Part shown: positions 38,048 through 45,735 of the stretch, piece by piece
Position numbering within the stretch: the stretch's first letter is position 1
Layout of the letters: each line of letters begins with the position of its first letter
Assembly: GCF_019218885.1 (NCBI RefSeq)
Contig: NZ_JAHUWT010000004.1
Span: 558,001 to 622,000, forward strand
Length of the DNA: 64,000 bases
Direction of reading: 5' to 3'
DNA from: Bordetella sp. BOR01
GTDB taxonomy: Bacteria; Pseudomonadota; Gammaproteobacteria; Burkholderiales; Burkholderiaceae_B
The notes under the pieces: generated by a model
What the model saw: the letters and a program-made list of their open reading frames with translations, nothing else
Database searches by the model: none
What the model was told of the DNA's origin: nothing
Program-made: the position numbers and the translations under genes

Positions 38048-38122
38048 TGCGATCGGGCGGGCCGGCGCAGGGGCAACGGCCCGCAATGTTGCAGGAAGCG
38101 GTAAATCTGCCCGAACGGCGCA

Positions 38123-38137
38123 GGCACGCTATTTGCC
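38123..38137 (+). promoter_or_regulatory. Sigma-54 (-24/-12) promoter of the BON lipoprotein gene
   Basis: GGCACG (38123-38128), CTAT, TTGC (38133-38136), C. Predicted +1 near 38148, 41 nt before the ATG at 38189. Confidence 0.7.
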
Positions 38138-38188
38138 TTCCGGTGGCAGGCGCCGCATCAGGCGGCCCGCCACCATCAAGGAGCAACC

Positions 38189-38509
38189 ATGTTCACTTCC
38201 CGCGTTCTCCACGGCCTGGGCGCCGTCATCCTGGCCGCCATGCTGGCCGCTTGCGCCGCGCAAGACGGGCATCGCAGCGCCGGCCAATACACCGACGACA
38301 CGGCCACCACTGCACGCGTCAAGGCCGCGCTGGTACAGGCCGACGGCGTCTCGGCCGCCGACGTGCAGGTGGAAACCTATGGCGGCGTGGTGCAATTGAG
38401 CGGCTTCGTTCCCAGCCAGGATGCTGCCACGCAGGCGGTCAATGCGGCACGCGGCGTCGACGGCGTGAAAGAAGTGCGCAACGACATCCAGGTACGCGGC
38501 AGGCAGTAG
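38189..38509 (+). CDS. BON-domain lipoprotein
   Basis: 106 aa. Lipoprotein signal peptide with lipobox LAAC (cleavage before Cys at about residue 22), then one BON domain: DDTATTARVKAALVQADGVSAADVQVETYGGVVQLSGFVPSQ... VKEVRND. BON domains bind phospholipid surfaces and occur in osmotically induced periplasmic proteins such as OsmY and in outer-membrane-associated DolP. AAGGAG lies 6 nt upstream of the ATG. The localisation is periplasmic face of a membrane. Convergent with the SDR gene that ends at 38517 (7 nt gap). Confidence 0.88.
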   Translation: MFTSRVLHGLGAVILAAMLAACAAQDGHRSAGQYTDDTATTARVKAALVQADGVSAADVQVETYGGVVQLSGFVPSQDAATQAVNAARGVDGVKEVRNDIQVRGRQ

Positions 38510-38516
38510 GCCCGGC

Positions 38517-39389
38517 CTAGCCATTGACGATCTGGCCGCCGTTCGGATGCATGACCTGCCCCGACATATAGCTTGCGTCATCGCTGGCCAGGAATACAAA
38601 GCAAGGCGCGACCTCGTCCGGCTGCCCGGGCCGCTTCATCGGCGTGTTTTTGCCGAAAGACTCCAGGCTGTCTGGCGGAAAGGTCGATGGAATCAATGGC
38701 GTCCAGATCGGCCCGGGCGCCACCGCGTTGACCCGGATGCCGCGCTCGGCCAGGGCCGTCGACAATGAACGCGTAAACGCAACGATGGCGCCCTTGGTGG
38801 CCGAATAGTCGATCAGTTGCGGGTTGCCGTGATAGGCCGTCACCGACGCCGTATTGACGATCGCCGCGCCCTCTCGCATCAAGGGCAGGATTTCCTGGGT
38901 CAGCCTGAACATGGCAAAGAAGTTGGTGCGAAACGTGCGCTCGAGCTGCTCGCGCGCGATGTGCTCGAACGACTCCACCACATGCTGCTCGGCGGCATTG
39001 TTCACCAGCACGTGCACCCGGCCGAACTCCTGGCGGGCCAGTTCGACCACTTGCCGCAGATGGGCCTCGTCGCCCAGATCGCCGGCGATCAACAGGCAGC
39101 GCCGGCCGGTCTCTTCCACCAGGCGCCGGGTTTCGCGCGCATCTTCGTGCTCTTCCAGGTAGGTGACCAGCACATCGGCCCCTTCCTTGGCGTACGCCAC
39201 CGCCACCGCCCGGCCGATACCGCTGTCGCCGCCCGTGATCACGGCGCATCGTTCGCGCAGTTTGCCGGCGGCCTGATAGGCGCGCTCTTCACCCTGCGGC
39301 GGGGGTTGCATGCGCTCCTGGCGGCCGGGCTGGGCCTGGCGGCGGGGCTTGCCGTCATCGCTGGCCTGGGGGGTTCGGGGGGTAGGCAT
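38517..39389 (-). CDS. SDR family oxidoreductase, YghA-like
   Basis: 290 aa. The N-terminal 45 residues are polar and Pro/Gln/Arg-rich (QAQPGRQERMQPPPQGEERAY), typical of the YghA/GsiB-type general-stress SDRs; the Rossmann motif is ITGGDSGIGRAVAVAYAKEGADV, with NNAAEQ and the active-site YSATKGAIVAFTRSL. NAD(P)-dependent; the physiological substrate is unknown. CGGAGA precedes the ATG at 39389. A sigma-54-type promoter lies at 39444-39458. Confidence 0.87.
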   Translation of the reverse strand: MPTPRTPQASDDGKPRRQAQPGRQERMQPPPQGEERAYQAAGKLRERCAVITGGDSGIGRAVAVAYAKEGADVLVTYLEEHEDARETRRLVEETGRRCLLIAGDLGDEAHLRQVVELARQEFGRVHVLVNNAAEQHVVESFEHIAREQLERTFRTNFFAMFRLTQEILPLMREGAAIVNTASVTAYHGNPQLIDYSATKGAIVAFTRSLSTALAERGIRVNAVAPGPIWTPLIPSTFPPDSLESFGKNTPMKRPGQPDEVAPCFVFLASDDASYMSGQVMHPNGGQIVNG

Positions 39390-39443
39390 GGGCTGTTCTC
39401 CGGTGTTGGGTTGGCGCGAAAGTGCGCCGCTGCCCACGCCAGG

Positions 39444-39458
39444 CGCAAACTCCATGCC
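39444..39458 (-). promoter_or_regulatory. Sigma-54 (-24/-12) promoter of the YghA-like SDR gene
   Basis: Minus strand GGCATG (39458-39453), GAGT, TTGC (39448-39445), G. Predicted +1 near 39433, 44 nt before the ATG at 39389. The spacing core GGCATGGAG is identical to that of the promoter at 38047. Confidence 0.7.
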
Positions 39459-39478
39459 GACCTATGGTTTTCCCCAGT

Positions 39479-39506
39479 TTGAGGCGGGCTGGGTGTGCTG
39501 TAGAGT
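39479..39506 (+). promoter_or_regulatory. Sigma-70-like promoter of the GntR regulator gene
   Basis: TTGAGG (39479-39484), 16-bp spacer, TAGAGT (39501-39506), predicting a +1 near 39513, inside the palindrome at 39508-39522. Confidence 0.45.
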
Positions 39507-39507
39507 C

Positions 39508-39522
39508 AGTGGCCTGACCACT
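39508..39522. promoter_or_regulatory. FadR/GntR-type operator palindrome
   Basis: AGTGGCCTGACCACT, a 15-bp palindrome with one mismatched pair, containing TGGCC-T-GACCA, one base from the TGGTC-N-GACCA pattern typical of FadR-subfamily sites. It covers the predicted start point of the adjacent gntR-type gene, 23 nt before its ATG. Confidence 0.6.
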
Positions 39523-39545
39523 AGACCATCAGGCAGCCAGGCACT

Positions 39546-40274
39546 ATGAGCACCTTCCAAGCCGTCGCCACCACCCGGCTGTACCGCATGATCGCCGACC
39601 AGATCGCCGGACGGATCCGGGCAGGCGATTTCCCGGCCGGCACGCGGCTGCCGGCCGAGCGCGACCTGGCCGAACAGTTGCAGGTCAGCCGCGCCTCGAT
39701 TCGCGAAGCGCTCATTGCCTTGGAAATCGAGGGCTACGTCGAAGTGCGGGTGGGTACGGGCGTATTCGTGGCCATGCCGCGCGAAGACGGCAAGTACGGG
39801 CAGCCCGCCGCCATCGAGGCGCCTGCCGCCGAACCGACCGACATCGGTCCGTTCGATCTGCTGGAAACGCGCTTGCTGCTCGAGCCCGAATGCGTGGCCC
39901 TGGCTGCGCAGCGAGGTTCGCCGGCCCAGATCGCCGCCATCCAGGCCGCGCACGCCGGCATGTCGCTGACCGATTCGCCCGGCAAGCACGACCGCGCCTT
40001 TCACAGCGCCATCGCCGATGCCTGCGGCAACGCCGCGCTAGCGGCCGCCATTTCGCATATCTGGCAGCTCAGTATTGCCAGCCCGGTATTCAGCCGGCTG
40101 GAAAAGCATTTCGTCACCACGCAGGTCTGGCAGGCCGCCCGGCAAGAGCACGACCGCATCCTGGCCGCCATCGTCGACCGCGACCCCATCCGCGCGCGCC
40201 ATGCCATGCACGACCACCTGGTCGGCATCCTGGCCCGGCTGCGCGAAGACTTCGGCAGCGGCGGCATCCGGTAA
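39546..40274 (+). CDS. FadR-subfamily GntR transcriptional regulator
   Basis: 242 aa. N-terminal winged helix-turn-helix (YRMIADQIAGRIRAGDFPAGTRLPAERDLAEQLQVSRASIREALIALEIEGYVEVR) and C-terminal FCD ligand-binding domain (LLETRLLLEPECVALAAQR... FHSAIADACGN... EHDRILAAIVDRDPIRARHAMHDHL) with the His/Asp residues that bind a metal and carboxylate ligand. It most likely represses itself and the downstream TRAP/catabolic operon until an organic-acid inducer binds. It is 60 nt upstream of dctP and preceded by a palindrome fitting its family. Confidence 0.9.
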   Translation: MSTFQAVATTRLYRMIADQIAGRIRAGDFPAGTRLPAERDLAEQLQVSRASIREALIALEIEGYVEVRVGTGVFVAMPREDGKYGQPAAIEAPAAEPTDIGPFDLLETRLLLEPECVALAAQRGSPAQIAAIQAAHAGMSLTDSPGKHDRAFHSAIADACGNAALAAAISHIWQLSIASPVFSRLEKHFVTTQVWQAARQEHDRILAAIVDRDPIRARHAMHDHLVGILARLREDFGSGGIR

Positions 40275-40334
40275 AGCCGCTACCCAGTACCCCAACGGCC
40301 ATTACTCCAATACACAACATATCAAGGTGAAATC

Positions 40335-41321
40335 ATGCAGCTGACCCGAACCCTTGCCGCCTTGCTGGCGGCCGCCGGCCTGTCGCTCGCGGCGGCTCCC
40401 GCCGCGCATGCGCTGGACATCAAACTGGGCCACGTGCTGGCCCCCAGCCATAGCTGGAACAAGGCAGCCGAGGGCTTCGCCGCCGAGGTCAAGCAAAAGA
40501 CCGACGGCCGCGTGAACTTCGTGCTGTTCCCCAGCGGCCAGCTGGGCAACGAAAAAACCATGCTGGAAGGCCTGCAGATCGGCAGCCAGGGCGCCGCCAT
40601 CATAGGCTCGGGATCGCTGCAGCCCATCGAGCCCAAGTTCGGCATCGTCGAACTACCCTACACCTGGACCAGCGCCCCGCAAGCCTATGCGGCCTACGAC
40701 GGCGAACTGGGCGCGGCGCTGGCGAAGCTGGCCGCTGCCAAGAACCTGGTGATCCTGTCGTGGTGGGAAAACGGTTTTCGGCACCTGACCAACAACCGTG
40801 GCCCCATCAACACTCCCGCCGACCTGCAGGGCCTGAAAACCCGGGTCACGCCGGACAAGATGCGGCTGGATACCTTCACGGCGCTGGGCGCCAATCCGGC
40901 GCCGCTGGCCTTCGGCGAACTGTATTCGGCGCTGCAGCAGAAAGTGTTCGATGCCCAGGAAAACCCCCTGTCCATCATCTATACCTCGTCGTTCTTCGAG
41001 GTGCAGAAATACCTGTCGCTGACCGGCCACGTCTGGGGGCCGGCCAGCCTGATCCTGGCCAAGCACACCTGGAATCGCATTTCGCCCGAAGACCAGAAGG
41101 TCGTGCAGGCGGCCGCCGACAAGTGGCGCGACGAACAGCGCAAGATGATCACGCAGAGCGATGCCGACTTCATCGCCCAGCTGAAAGAAAAAGGCATGCA
41201 GGTCAATGAGGTCGACAAGGCCCCGTTCATCGCTGCCGTGGCGCCGGTCTGGAAGACCTACGAGCCCGTCTATGGTCCCGAGCTCATGGGCATCCTGCAG
41301 CAATACCGCAAGGGCCAATAA
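40335..41321 (+). CDS. dctP: TRAP transporter substrate-binding protein, DctP family
   Basis: 328 aa periplasmic receptor. Signal peptide MQLTRTLAALLAAAGLSLAAAPAAHA, mature protein from LDIKLGHVLAPSHSWNKAAEGF. The conserved Arg that clamps the substrate carboxylate is in LKTRVTPDKMRLDTFTALGANPAPLAFGELYSALQQ. It feeds a carboxylate (not identifiable from sequence) to the DctQM permease encoded next. AAGGTG precedes the ATG. The TAA stop overlaps the dctQ start by one base. Confidence 0.92.
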   Translation: MQLTRTLAALLAAAGLSLAAAPAAHALDIKLGHVLAPSHSWNKAAEGFAAEVKQKTDGRVNFVLFPSGQLGNEKTMLEGLQIGSQGAAIIGSGSLQPIEPKFGIVELPYTWTSAPQAYAAYDGELGAALAKLAAAKNLVILSWWENGFRHLTNNRGPINTPADLQGLKTRVTPDKMRLDTFTALGANPAPLAFGELYSALQQKVFDAQENPLSIIYTSSFFEVQKYLSLTGHVWGPASLILAKHTWNRISPEDQKVVQAAADKWRDEQRKMITQSDADFIAQLKEKGMQVNEVDKAPFIAAVAPVWKTYEPVYGPELMGILQQYRKGQ

Positions 41322-41800
41322 TGCTGCTGCGCCTTGCCGACCTGCTGTCCTGGGCCAGCAAGGCCATCGCCGCCGTGGCGGTGGCCGTGCTGGCCGGGTT
41401 GATCACCTACGTGGTGTTCCAACGCTTCGTCACGCATGACACGCCGCACTGGGCCGAGGAACTGCCGCGCCTGGTGCTGGTATGGGCTGCCTTCGTAGGC
41501 GGGATCACCTGCAGCCATGAACGCAGCCACCTGATGGCCGGCCTGCTGCCGTTCTTTGTGCGCAGCCCGCGCATACTGGCCCGCGTCGAACGCTTGAACC
41601 AGGTGCTGATCATCGTGGGGCTGGCCGTGCTGGGGTACGCAGGCTGGCAATTGGCGCAACTGACCATGGACCAGACGCTGCCCGCCCTGGATGTCTCGGC
41701 AGGCACCGTCTACCTGGCGCTGCCCGTGGCTTGCGCGGCGGCCGTGCTGGTGCACCTTGCGCAATTGTTCGCGGCCCCGGCGGCCGCGTCGAAGGAATAA
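41321..41800 (+). CDS. dctQ: TRAP transporter small permease, DctQ family
   Basis: 159 aa, four transmembrane helices. Typical DctQ signature: GLITYVVFQRFVTHDTPHWAEELPRLVLVWAAFVGGITCSHERSHLMAGLLP. It forms the inner-membrane complex with DctM. The ATG overlaps the dctP stop (TAATG), and dctM begins 4 nt after its stop. Confidence 0.9.
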   Translation: MLLRLADLLSWASKAIAAVAVAVLAGLITYVVFQRFVTHDTPHWAEELPRLVLVWAAFVGGITCSHERSHLMAGLLPFFVRSPRILARVERLNQVLIIVGLAVLGYAGWQLAQLTMDQTLPALDVSAGTVYLALPVACAAAVLVHLAQLFAAPAAASKE

Positions 41801-41804
41801 CAAG

Positions 41805-43088
41805 ATGTCTACGGGTGCCCTCTTTCTCATGGGCGTGTTCACCATCACGGTGCTGATCGACATGCCCATCGCCTTCGGGCTGGTGCTGTCGTGCCTGGCC
41901 TACCTGGCCGTCTACGACACCGCGCCCATGATGCTGGCGGCGCAGCAATACGTGTCCGGGCTGGACAGCTTCACGCTGCTGGCCATTCCGCTGTTCATCC
42001 TGGCCGCCCAGTTGATGAACGGTGCGGGGCTGACGCAGCGCATCGTGCGCCTGTGCGCCGCCATTGTCGGCGATATACGCGGCGGGCTGGCCGTGGTGGC
42101 GGTGCTGGCCTGCCTGATGTTCGGCGCGCTGTCGGGCTCGGGCGTGGCCGACGTGGTGGCCATCGGCAGCCTGCTGCTGCCCGCCATGGCGCGCAGCGGC
42201 TATGACAAAGGCTTCAGTTGCGCCCTGGTGGGCAGCGCCGGGGCCGCGTCCACCATCATCCCGCCCAGCATCGTGCTGATCGTGTACGGCACCATTACCG
42301 ATACCTCGGTGGGCAAGCTGTTCCTGGCGGGCATCATCCCGGGCATCATGCTGGGCGGCTCGCTGATCGTGGTGGCGATCTGGCAGGCCCGCAAGCACAA
42401 CTGGGCCGGCGGAGCGCCCTTCAGCTGGGCCGAACTGCGGACCGCGCTGGTCGAGGCCGTGCCGGCGCTGATGGTGCCGGTACTGATCATCGGCGGCATC
42501 CGCCTGGGCATCTTCACCGCTACCGAGGCCGCCTCCAGCGCCATCGTGTATGCCTTGCTGATCGGTTTCTTCTGGTATCGCACGCTCAGCCTGCGCGCGG
42601 TATGGGAAAGCCTGAAATCCACCGGCGAAGGCAGCGCGTCGATCCTGCTGCTGATCGGCGCATCGGCGCTGTTCGCCTGGATCCTGGTGGCCGAGCAGGT
42701 GCCGCAAGCGCTGTCGCAACTCTTGGTGAACTGGACCGACAGCAAGACCGCCGTGCTGCTGGTCCTGACGGTGGTATTGCTGCTGCTGGGCACCTTCATG
42801 GAGGCCATTCCGGTCATCATCATCGTGGCCCCGGTCGTCATGCCGGTGCTGGCGCACTACCAGATCGACCCGGTGCATTTCGGCATCCTGCTGTCCATCA
42901 ACATGGCCATCGGCGCAAACACGCCGCCGGTGGGGGTGGACTTGATGGCGGCCTGCAAGATCGGCGGCATCAACATGATGCAGACCCTGCGCCCGCTGAC
43001 CTGGATGATGCTGGCCATGACTTCCGTCATGCTGTTGCTTACCTTTGTCCCCGAACTGGTCCTGTACCTGCCCAGGCACGTCCAATGA
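41805..43088 (+). CDS. dctM: TRAP transporter large permease, DctM family
   Basis: 427 aa, about 12 hydrophobic segments, Na+-coupled permease core of the TRAP system. Signatures: LAIPLFILAAQLMNGAGLTQRIV, GALSGSGVADVVAIGSLLLPAM, and GAASTIIPPSIVLIVYGTITDTSVGKLFLAGIIPG, plus the C-terminal GANTPPVGVDLMAACKI. The start at 41805 has AAGGAA upstream; in-frame codons from 41691 lie inside dctQ. The stop overlaps the following lyase gene by 4 nt. Confidence 0.93.
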   Translation: MSTGALFLMGVFTITVLIDMPIAFGLVLSCLAYLAVYDTAPMMLAAQQYVSGLDSFTLLAIPLFILAAQLMNGAGLTQRIVRLCAAIVGDIRGGLAVVAVLACLMFGALSGSGVADVVAIGSLLLPAMARSGYDKGFSCALVGSAGAASTIIPPSIVLIVYGTITDTSVGKLFLAGIIPGIMLGGSLIVVAIWQARKHNWAGGAPFSWAELRTALVEAVPALMVPVLIIGGIRLGIFTATEAASSAIVYALLIGFFWYRTLSLRAVWESLKSTGEGSASILLLIGASALFAWILVAEQVPQALSQLLVNWTDSKTAVLLVLTVVLLLLGTFMEAIPVIIIVAPVVMPVLAHYQIDPVHFGILLSINMAIGANTPPVGVDLMAACKIGGINMMQTLRPLTWMMLAMTSVMLLLTFVPELVLYLPRHVQ

Positions 43089-44011
43089 AACCCGTCTCTG
43101 CTCCTTTCCGCCCGGCGCGCCTGCGCCGCAGCTGGATGTTCGTGCCCGGCCTGGACGCAGCCGCGCAACAGGCCGGCCTGGATAGCGGCGCGGACGTACT
43201 GGTGGCCGATCTGGAAGAGTTCACCGCGCCAGCCGACCGGCCCGCCGCGCGCAACCGCATCGTGGCTCTGATGACACTGTGCCGCGCGCGCGGCACGGTG
43301 GCCGCGGTGCGCATCAATACTTTGGCCGGCGATGGGCTGGACGACCTGCGTGGTGTCATGGCCGGTGCGCCGGATGCCATTTTCCTGCCGCACGCCGAAA
43401 GCGCCGCGCAGATCCTGGCGTTGGACCAGGCTATCGCGGCCTGCGAGGCGCAATGGGGCCTGCCCGCCGGACGTACCGAAATCGTGCCTACCCTGGAATC
43501 GGCGCGCGGCGTCAGCCGCGCACTGGACATCCTGGGCGCCAGCCCGCGCATCAGCGCCTGCCTGCTGGCCGCAGAAGACCTGACGGCCGACCTGGGCGCC
43601 GAACGCGGCCCCGACGGCATCGAACTGCATGCGCTGCGCAGCCGCTTCCTGGTCGACTGCACGGCCGCCGGATGCGTCGCCATCGACTGTCCGTTCAACT
43701 ACCGCGATCCGCAGGCGCAAGCCGCCGATCTGCGTTGGGCACGCCGCATCGGCCTGAAATCCAAGTGCGCCGTCTATGCCGAACAGGTGGCGGCCATTCA
43801 CGCCGCATTCACGCCCAACGCGGCCGAAGTGCGCTCGGCGCAAGCGCTGACCCTGGCCTATGAAGCACAGCGGCGCGGCGAGCCGGACGCCGGCGCCCGC
43901 ATCGACCCACCCGACTACAACACGGCGCGCCGCCTGCTGGCACGCCACGCCGAATTCGAGAACTGGCATGCCGCCACCCAGGCAACGCCCAGTCCAGGAG
44001 ACCCTGTATGA
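43085..44011 (+). CDS. CitE-like/HpcH-HpaI aldolase family lyase
   Basis: 308 aa TIM-barrel protein of the citrate-lyase beta-subunit-like family (CoA-ester lyases and aldolases such as malyl-CoA lyase). Visible: LRRSWMFVPGLDAAAQQAGLDSGADVLVADLEEFTAPADRPAAR, VRINTLAGDG with the carboxylate-binding Arg, VPTLESARGV with a metal-binding Glu, and LAAEDLTADLGAERG with the metal-binding Asp. No citD/citF partners are present, so citrate lyase is excluded; a C-C cleaving step in degradation of the imported acid is likely. ATGA overlaps with both neighbours. Confidence 0.82.
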   Translation: MKPVSAPFRPARLRRSWMFVPGLDAAAQQAGLDSGADVLVADLEEFTAPADRPAARNRIVALMTLCRARGTVAAVRINTLAGDGLDDLRGVMAGAPDAIFLPHAESAAQILALDQAIAACEAQWGLPAGRTEIVPTLESARGVSRALDILGASPRISACLLAAEDLTADLGAERGPDGIELHALRSRFLVDCTAAGCVAIDCPFNYRDPQAQAADLRWARRIGLKSKCAVYAEQVAAIHAAFTPNAAEVRSAQALTLAYEAQRRGEPDAGARIDPPDYNTARRLLARHAEFENWHAATQATPSPGDPV

Positions 44012-45723
44012 CCCGCGCCTTCCCGCCCGCCCGCAACGGCGGCCAGATCCTGGTGCAGCAGTTGCGCATCCACGGCGTACGCCGCCTTTTCATGGTGGCC
44101 GGCGAAAGCTACCTGCCTTGTATCGACGCCCTGAACGACCATACCGACGCGATCCAGCCGATCGTGTGCCGCCAGGAAGGCGGTGCCGCCTACATGGCCG
44201 AGGCCTACGGCAAGCTGACCGGCGAGCCCGGCATCTGCTTCGTGACACGCGGCCCCGGGGCCACCAATGCCAGCATCGGCGTGCATACCGCGTTCCAGGA
44301 CTCGACCCCCATGATCCTGTTCGTGGGCCAGGTCGGCAATGACTTCTACGAACGCGAAGCCTTCCAGGAAATCGACTACCGCCGCATGTTCGGCCAGATG
44401 GCCAAGTGGGTTGCGCAGATCGATCGCACCGACCGCATTCCCGAATACGTGGCACGCGCCTTCAGCGTGGCCACCAGCGGGCGTCCCGGGCCGGTGGTGC
44501 TGGCCCTGCCCGAAGACACCTTGTGGGGCACTGCCAACGTGCCCGACCTGCCCCGCTACACCCGTTCCCAAAGCCATCCCGGCGCGGCCGACCTGGCCCG
44601 CATGGTGGCGCTGCTGGACCAGGCGCAGCGGCCCTTCCTGATGCTGGGCGGCAGCGGCTGGACCCGCCACGCCATCGACCAGGTGGCGTCCTTTGCCGAG
44701 CGATTCGAACTGCCGGTGGGCACCGCCTGGCGCCGCCTGGAATGCTACGACCAGCGTCACGCCAACGCAGCCGGGCAAGTGGGCTGGGCCATGACACCCG
44801 AACTGCGGCAGCGCGTACTGGATGCCGACCTGGTCCTGGCGGTAGGCACGCGCCTGGGCGAGGCCACCACCGAAGGCTATACCCTGGTCGAAAGCCCGCT
44901 GCCGCGCCAGCAATTGGTGCACGTGTATCCCGACGCCGCCGAACTGGGCCGTGTGTACGCTCCCACGCTGGGCATCGTCAGCAGCGTGGCGGCCTTCGCC
45001 GACGCGCTGGCCGCGTTGCAGCCGGGCCATGCTGCCTCGCGCGGCGAAGCAGTGCGCCGCGCCCGCGCCGACTACCTGGCCAGCCTGCAACCGCTGCCCG
45101 CACCTGGCGAATTCAGCCTGGATGCCGCCGCCGCGCACGTCAACGCGCAATTGCCGCCCGGTGCCTGCGTCACCGTCGGCGCCGGAAACTACGCGCTGTA
45201 CCCGCATCGCTACCGGCAGTTCACCGGCCCCGGCACCAGCCTGGCGCCCACGGTAGGCGCGATGGGGTACGGCCTGCCTGCCGCCATTTCCGCCAAGCTG
45301 CAAGACCCGGCGCAAACCGTGGTCTGCTACGCCGGCGACGGCTGCTTCCAGATGAACATGCAGGAACTCGGCGTGGCCATGCAGTACCGGCTGGGCATTG
45401 TGATCCTGGTGTTCAACAACGGCATGTGGGGCACCATCCGCGCCCACCAGGAACGCGAATTCCCCGCCCGCCCCATCGCGCTGGGCTTCGACAATCCGGA
45501 TTTCACGCAAATCATCAAGGGCTACGGCGGCTATGGCGAAGCCGTGGAACGCACCGCCGATTTCGGGGCGGCGTTCGAACGGGCCCGCGCCTTCGCCGAT
45601 CGCGAACGCTTGCCGGCCTTGCTGGAATTGCGCTACGACCCCGACGGCATCGCCCCCGGCCTGACCCTGGCCGCCATCCGCCAGGGCGCACTGGCAGCGC
45701 ACGACCACCCCACCCATTCCTGA
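44008..45723 (+). CDS. Thiamine-diphosphate-dependent enzyme, acetolactate-synthase-like
   Basis: 571 aa with the three-domain order Pyr-central-PP. The activating Glu lies in VCRQEGGAAYMAEAYGKLTG, the thiamine-diphosphate/Mg site is GDGCFQMNMQELGVAMQY with the following NN in LVFNNGMWG. Family members decarboxylate 2-oxoacids or ligate the resulting acyl anion to an acceptor. It lacks a small ilvN partner, so it is catabolic and not the biosynthetic acetolactate synthase. The substrate is unknown. Start overlaps the lyase stop (ATGA); it is followed by the amidohydrolase after 12 nt. Confidence 0.85.
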   Translation: MTRAFPPARNGGQILVQQLRIHGVRRLFMVAGESYLPCIDALNDHTDAIQPIVCRQEGGAAYMAEAYGKLTGEPGICFVTRGPGATNASIGVHTAFQDSTPMILFVGQVGNDFYEREAFQEIDYRRMFGQMAKWVAQIDRTDRIPEYVARAFSVATSGRPGPVVLALPEDTLWGTANVPDLPRYTRSQSHPGAADLARMVALLDQAQRPFLMLGGSGWTRHAIDQVASFAERFELPVGTAWRRLECYDQRHANAAGQVGWAMTPELRQRVLDADLVLAVGTRLGEATTEGYTLVESPLPRQQLVHVYPDAAELGRVYAPTLGIVSSVAAFADALAALQPGHAASRGEAVRRARADYLASLQPLPAPGEFSLDAAAAHVNAQLPPGACVTVGAGNYALYPHRYRQFTGPGTSLAPTVGAMGYGLPAAISAKLQDPAQTVVCYAGDGCFQMNMQELGVAMQYRLGIVILVFNNGMWGTIRAHQEREFPARPIALGFDNPDFTQIIKGYGGYGEAVERTADFGAAFERARAFADRERLPALLELRYDPDGIAPGLTLAAIRQGALAAHDHPTHS

Positions 45724-45735
45724 GGGACATGATCC

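Noticed and set aside
44008-45723. Biosynthetic acetolactate synthase (ilvB) call
   Set aside because: No ilvN or ilvC neighbour; located in a GntR/TRAP catabolic operon.
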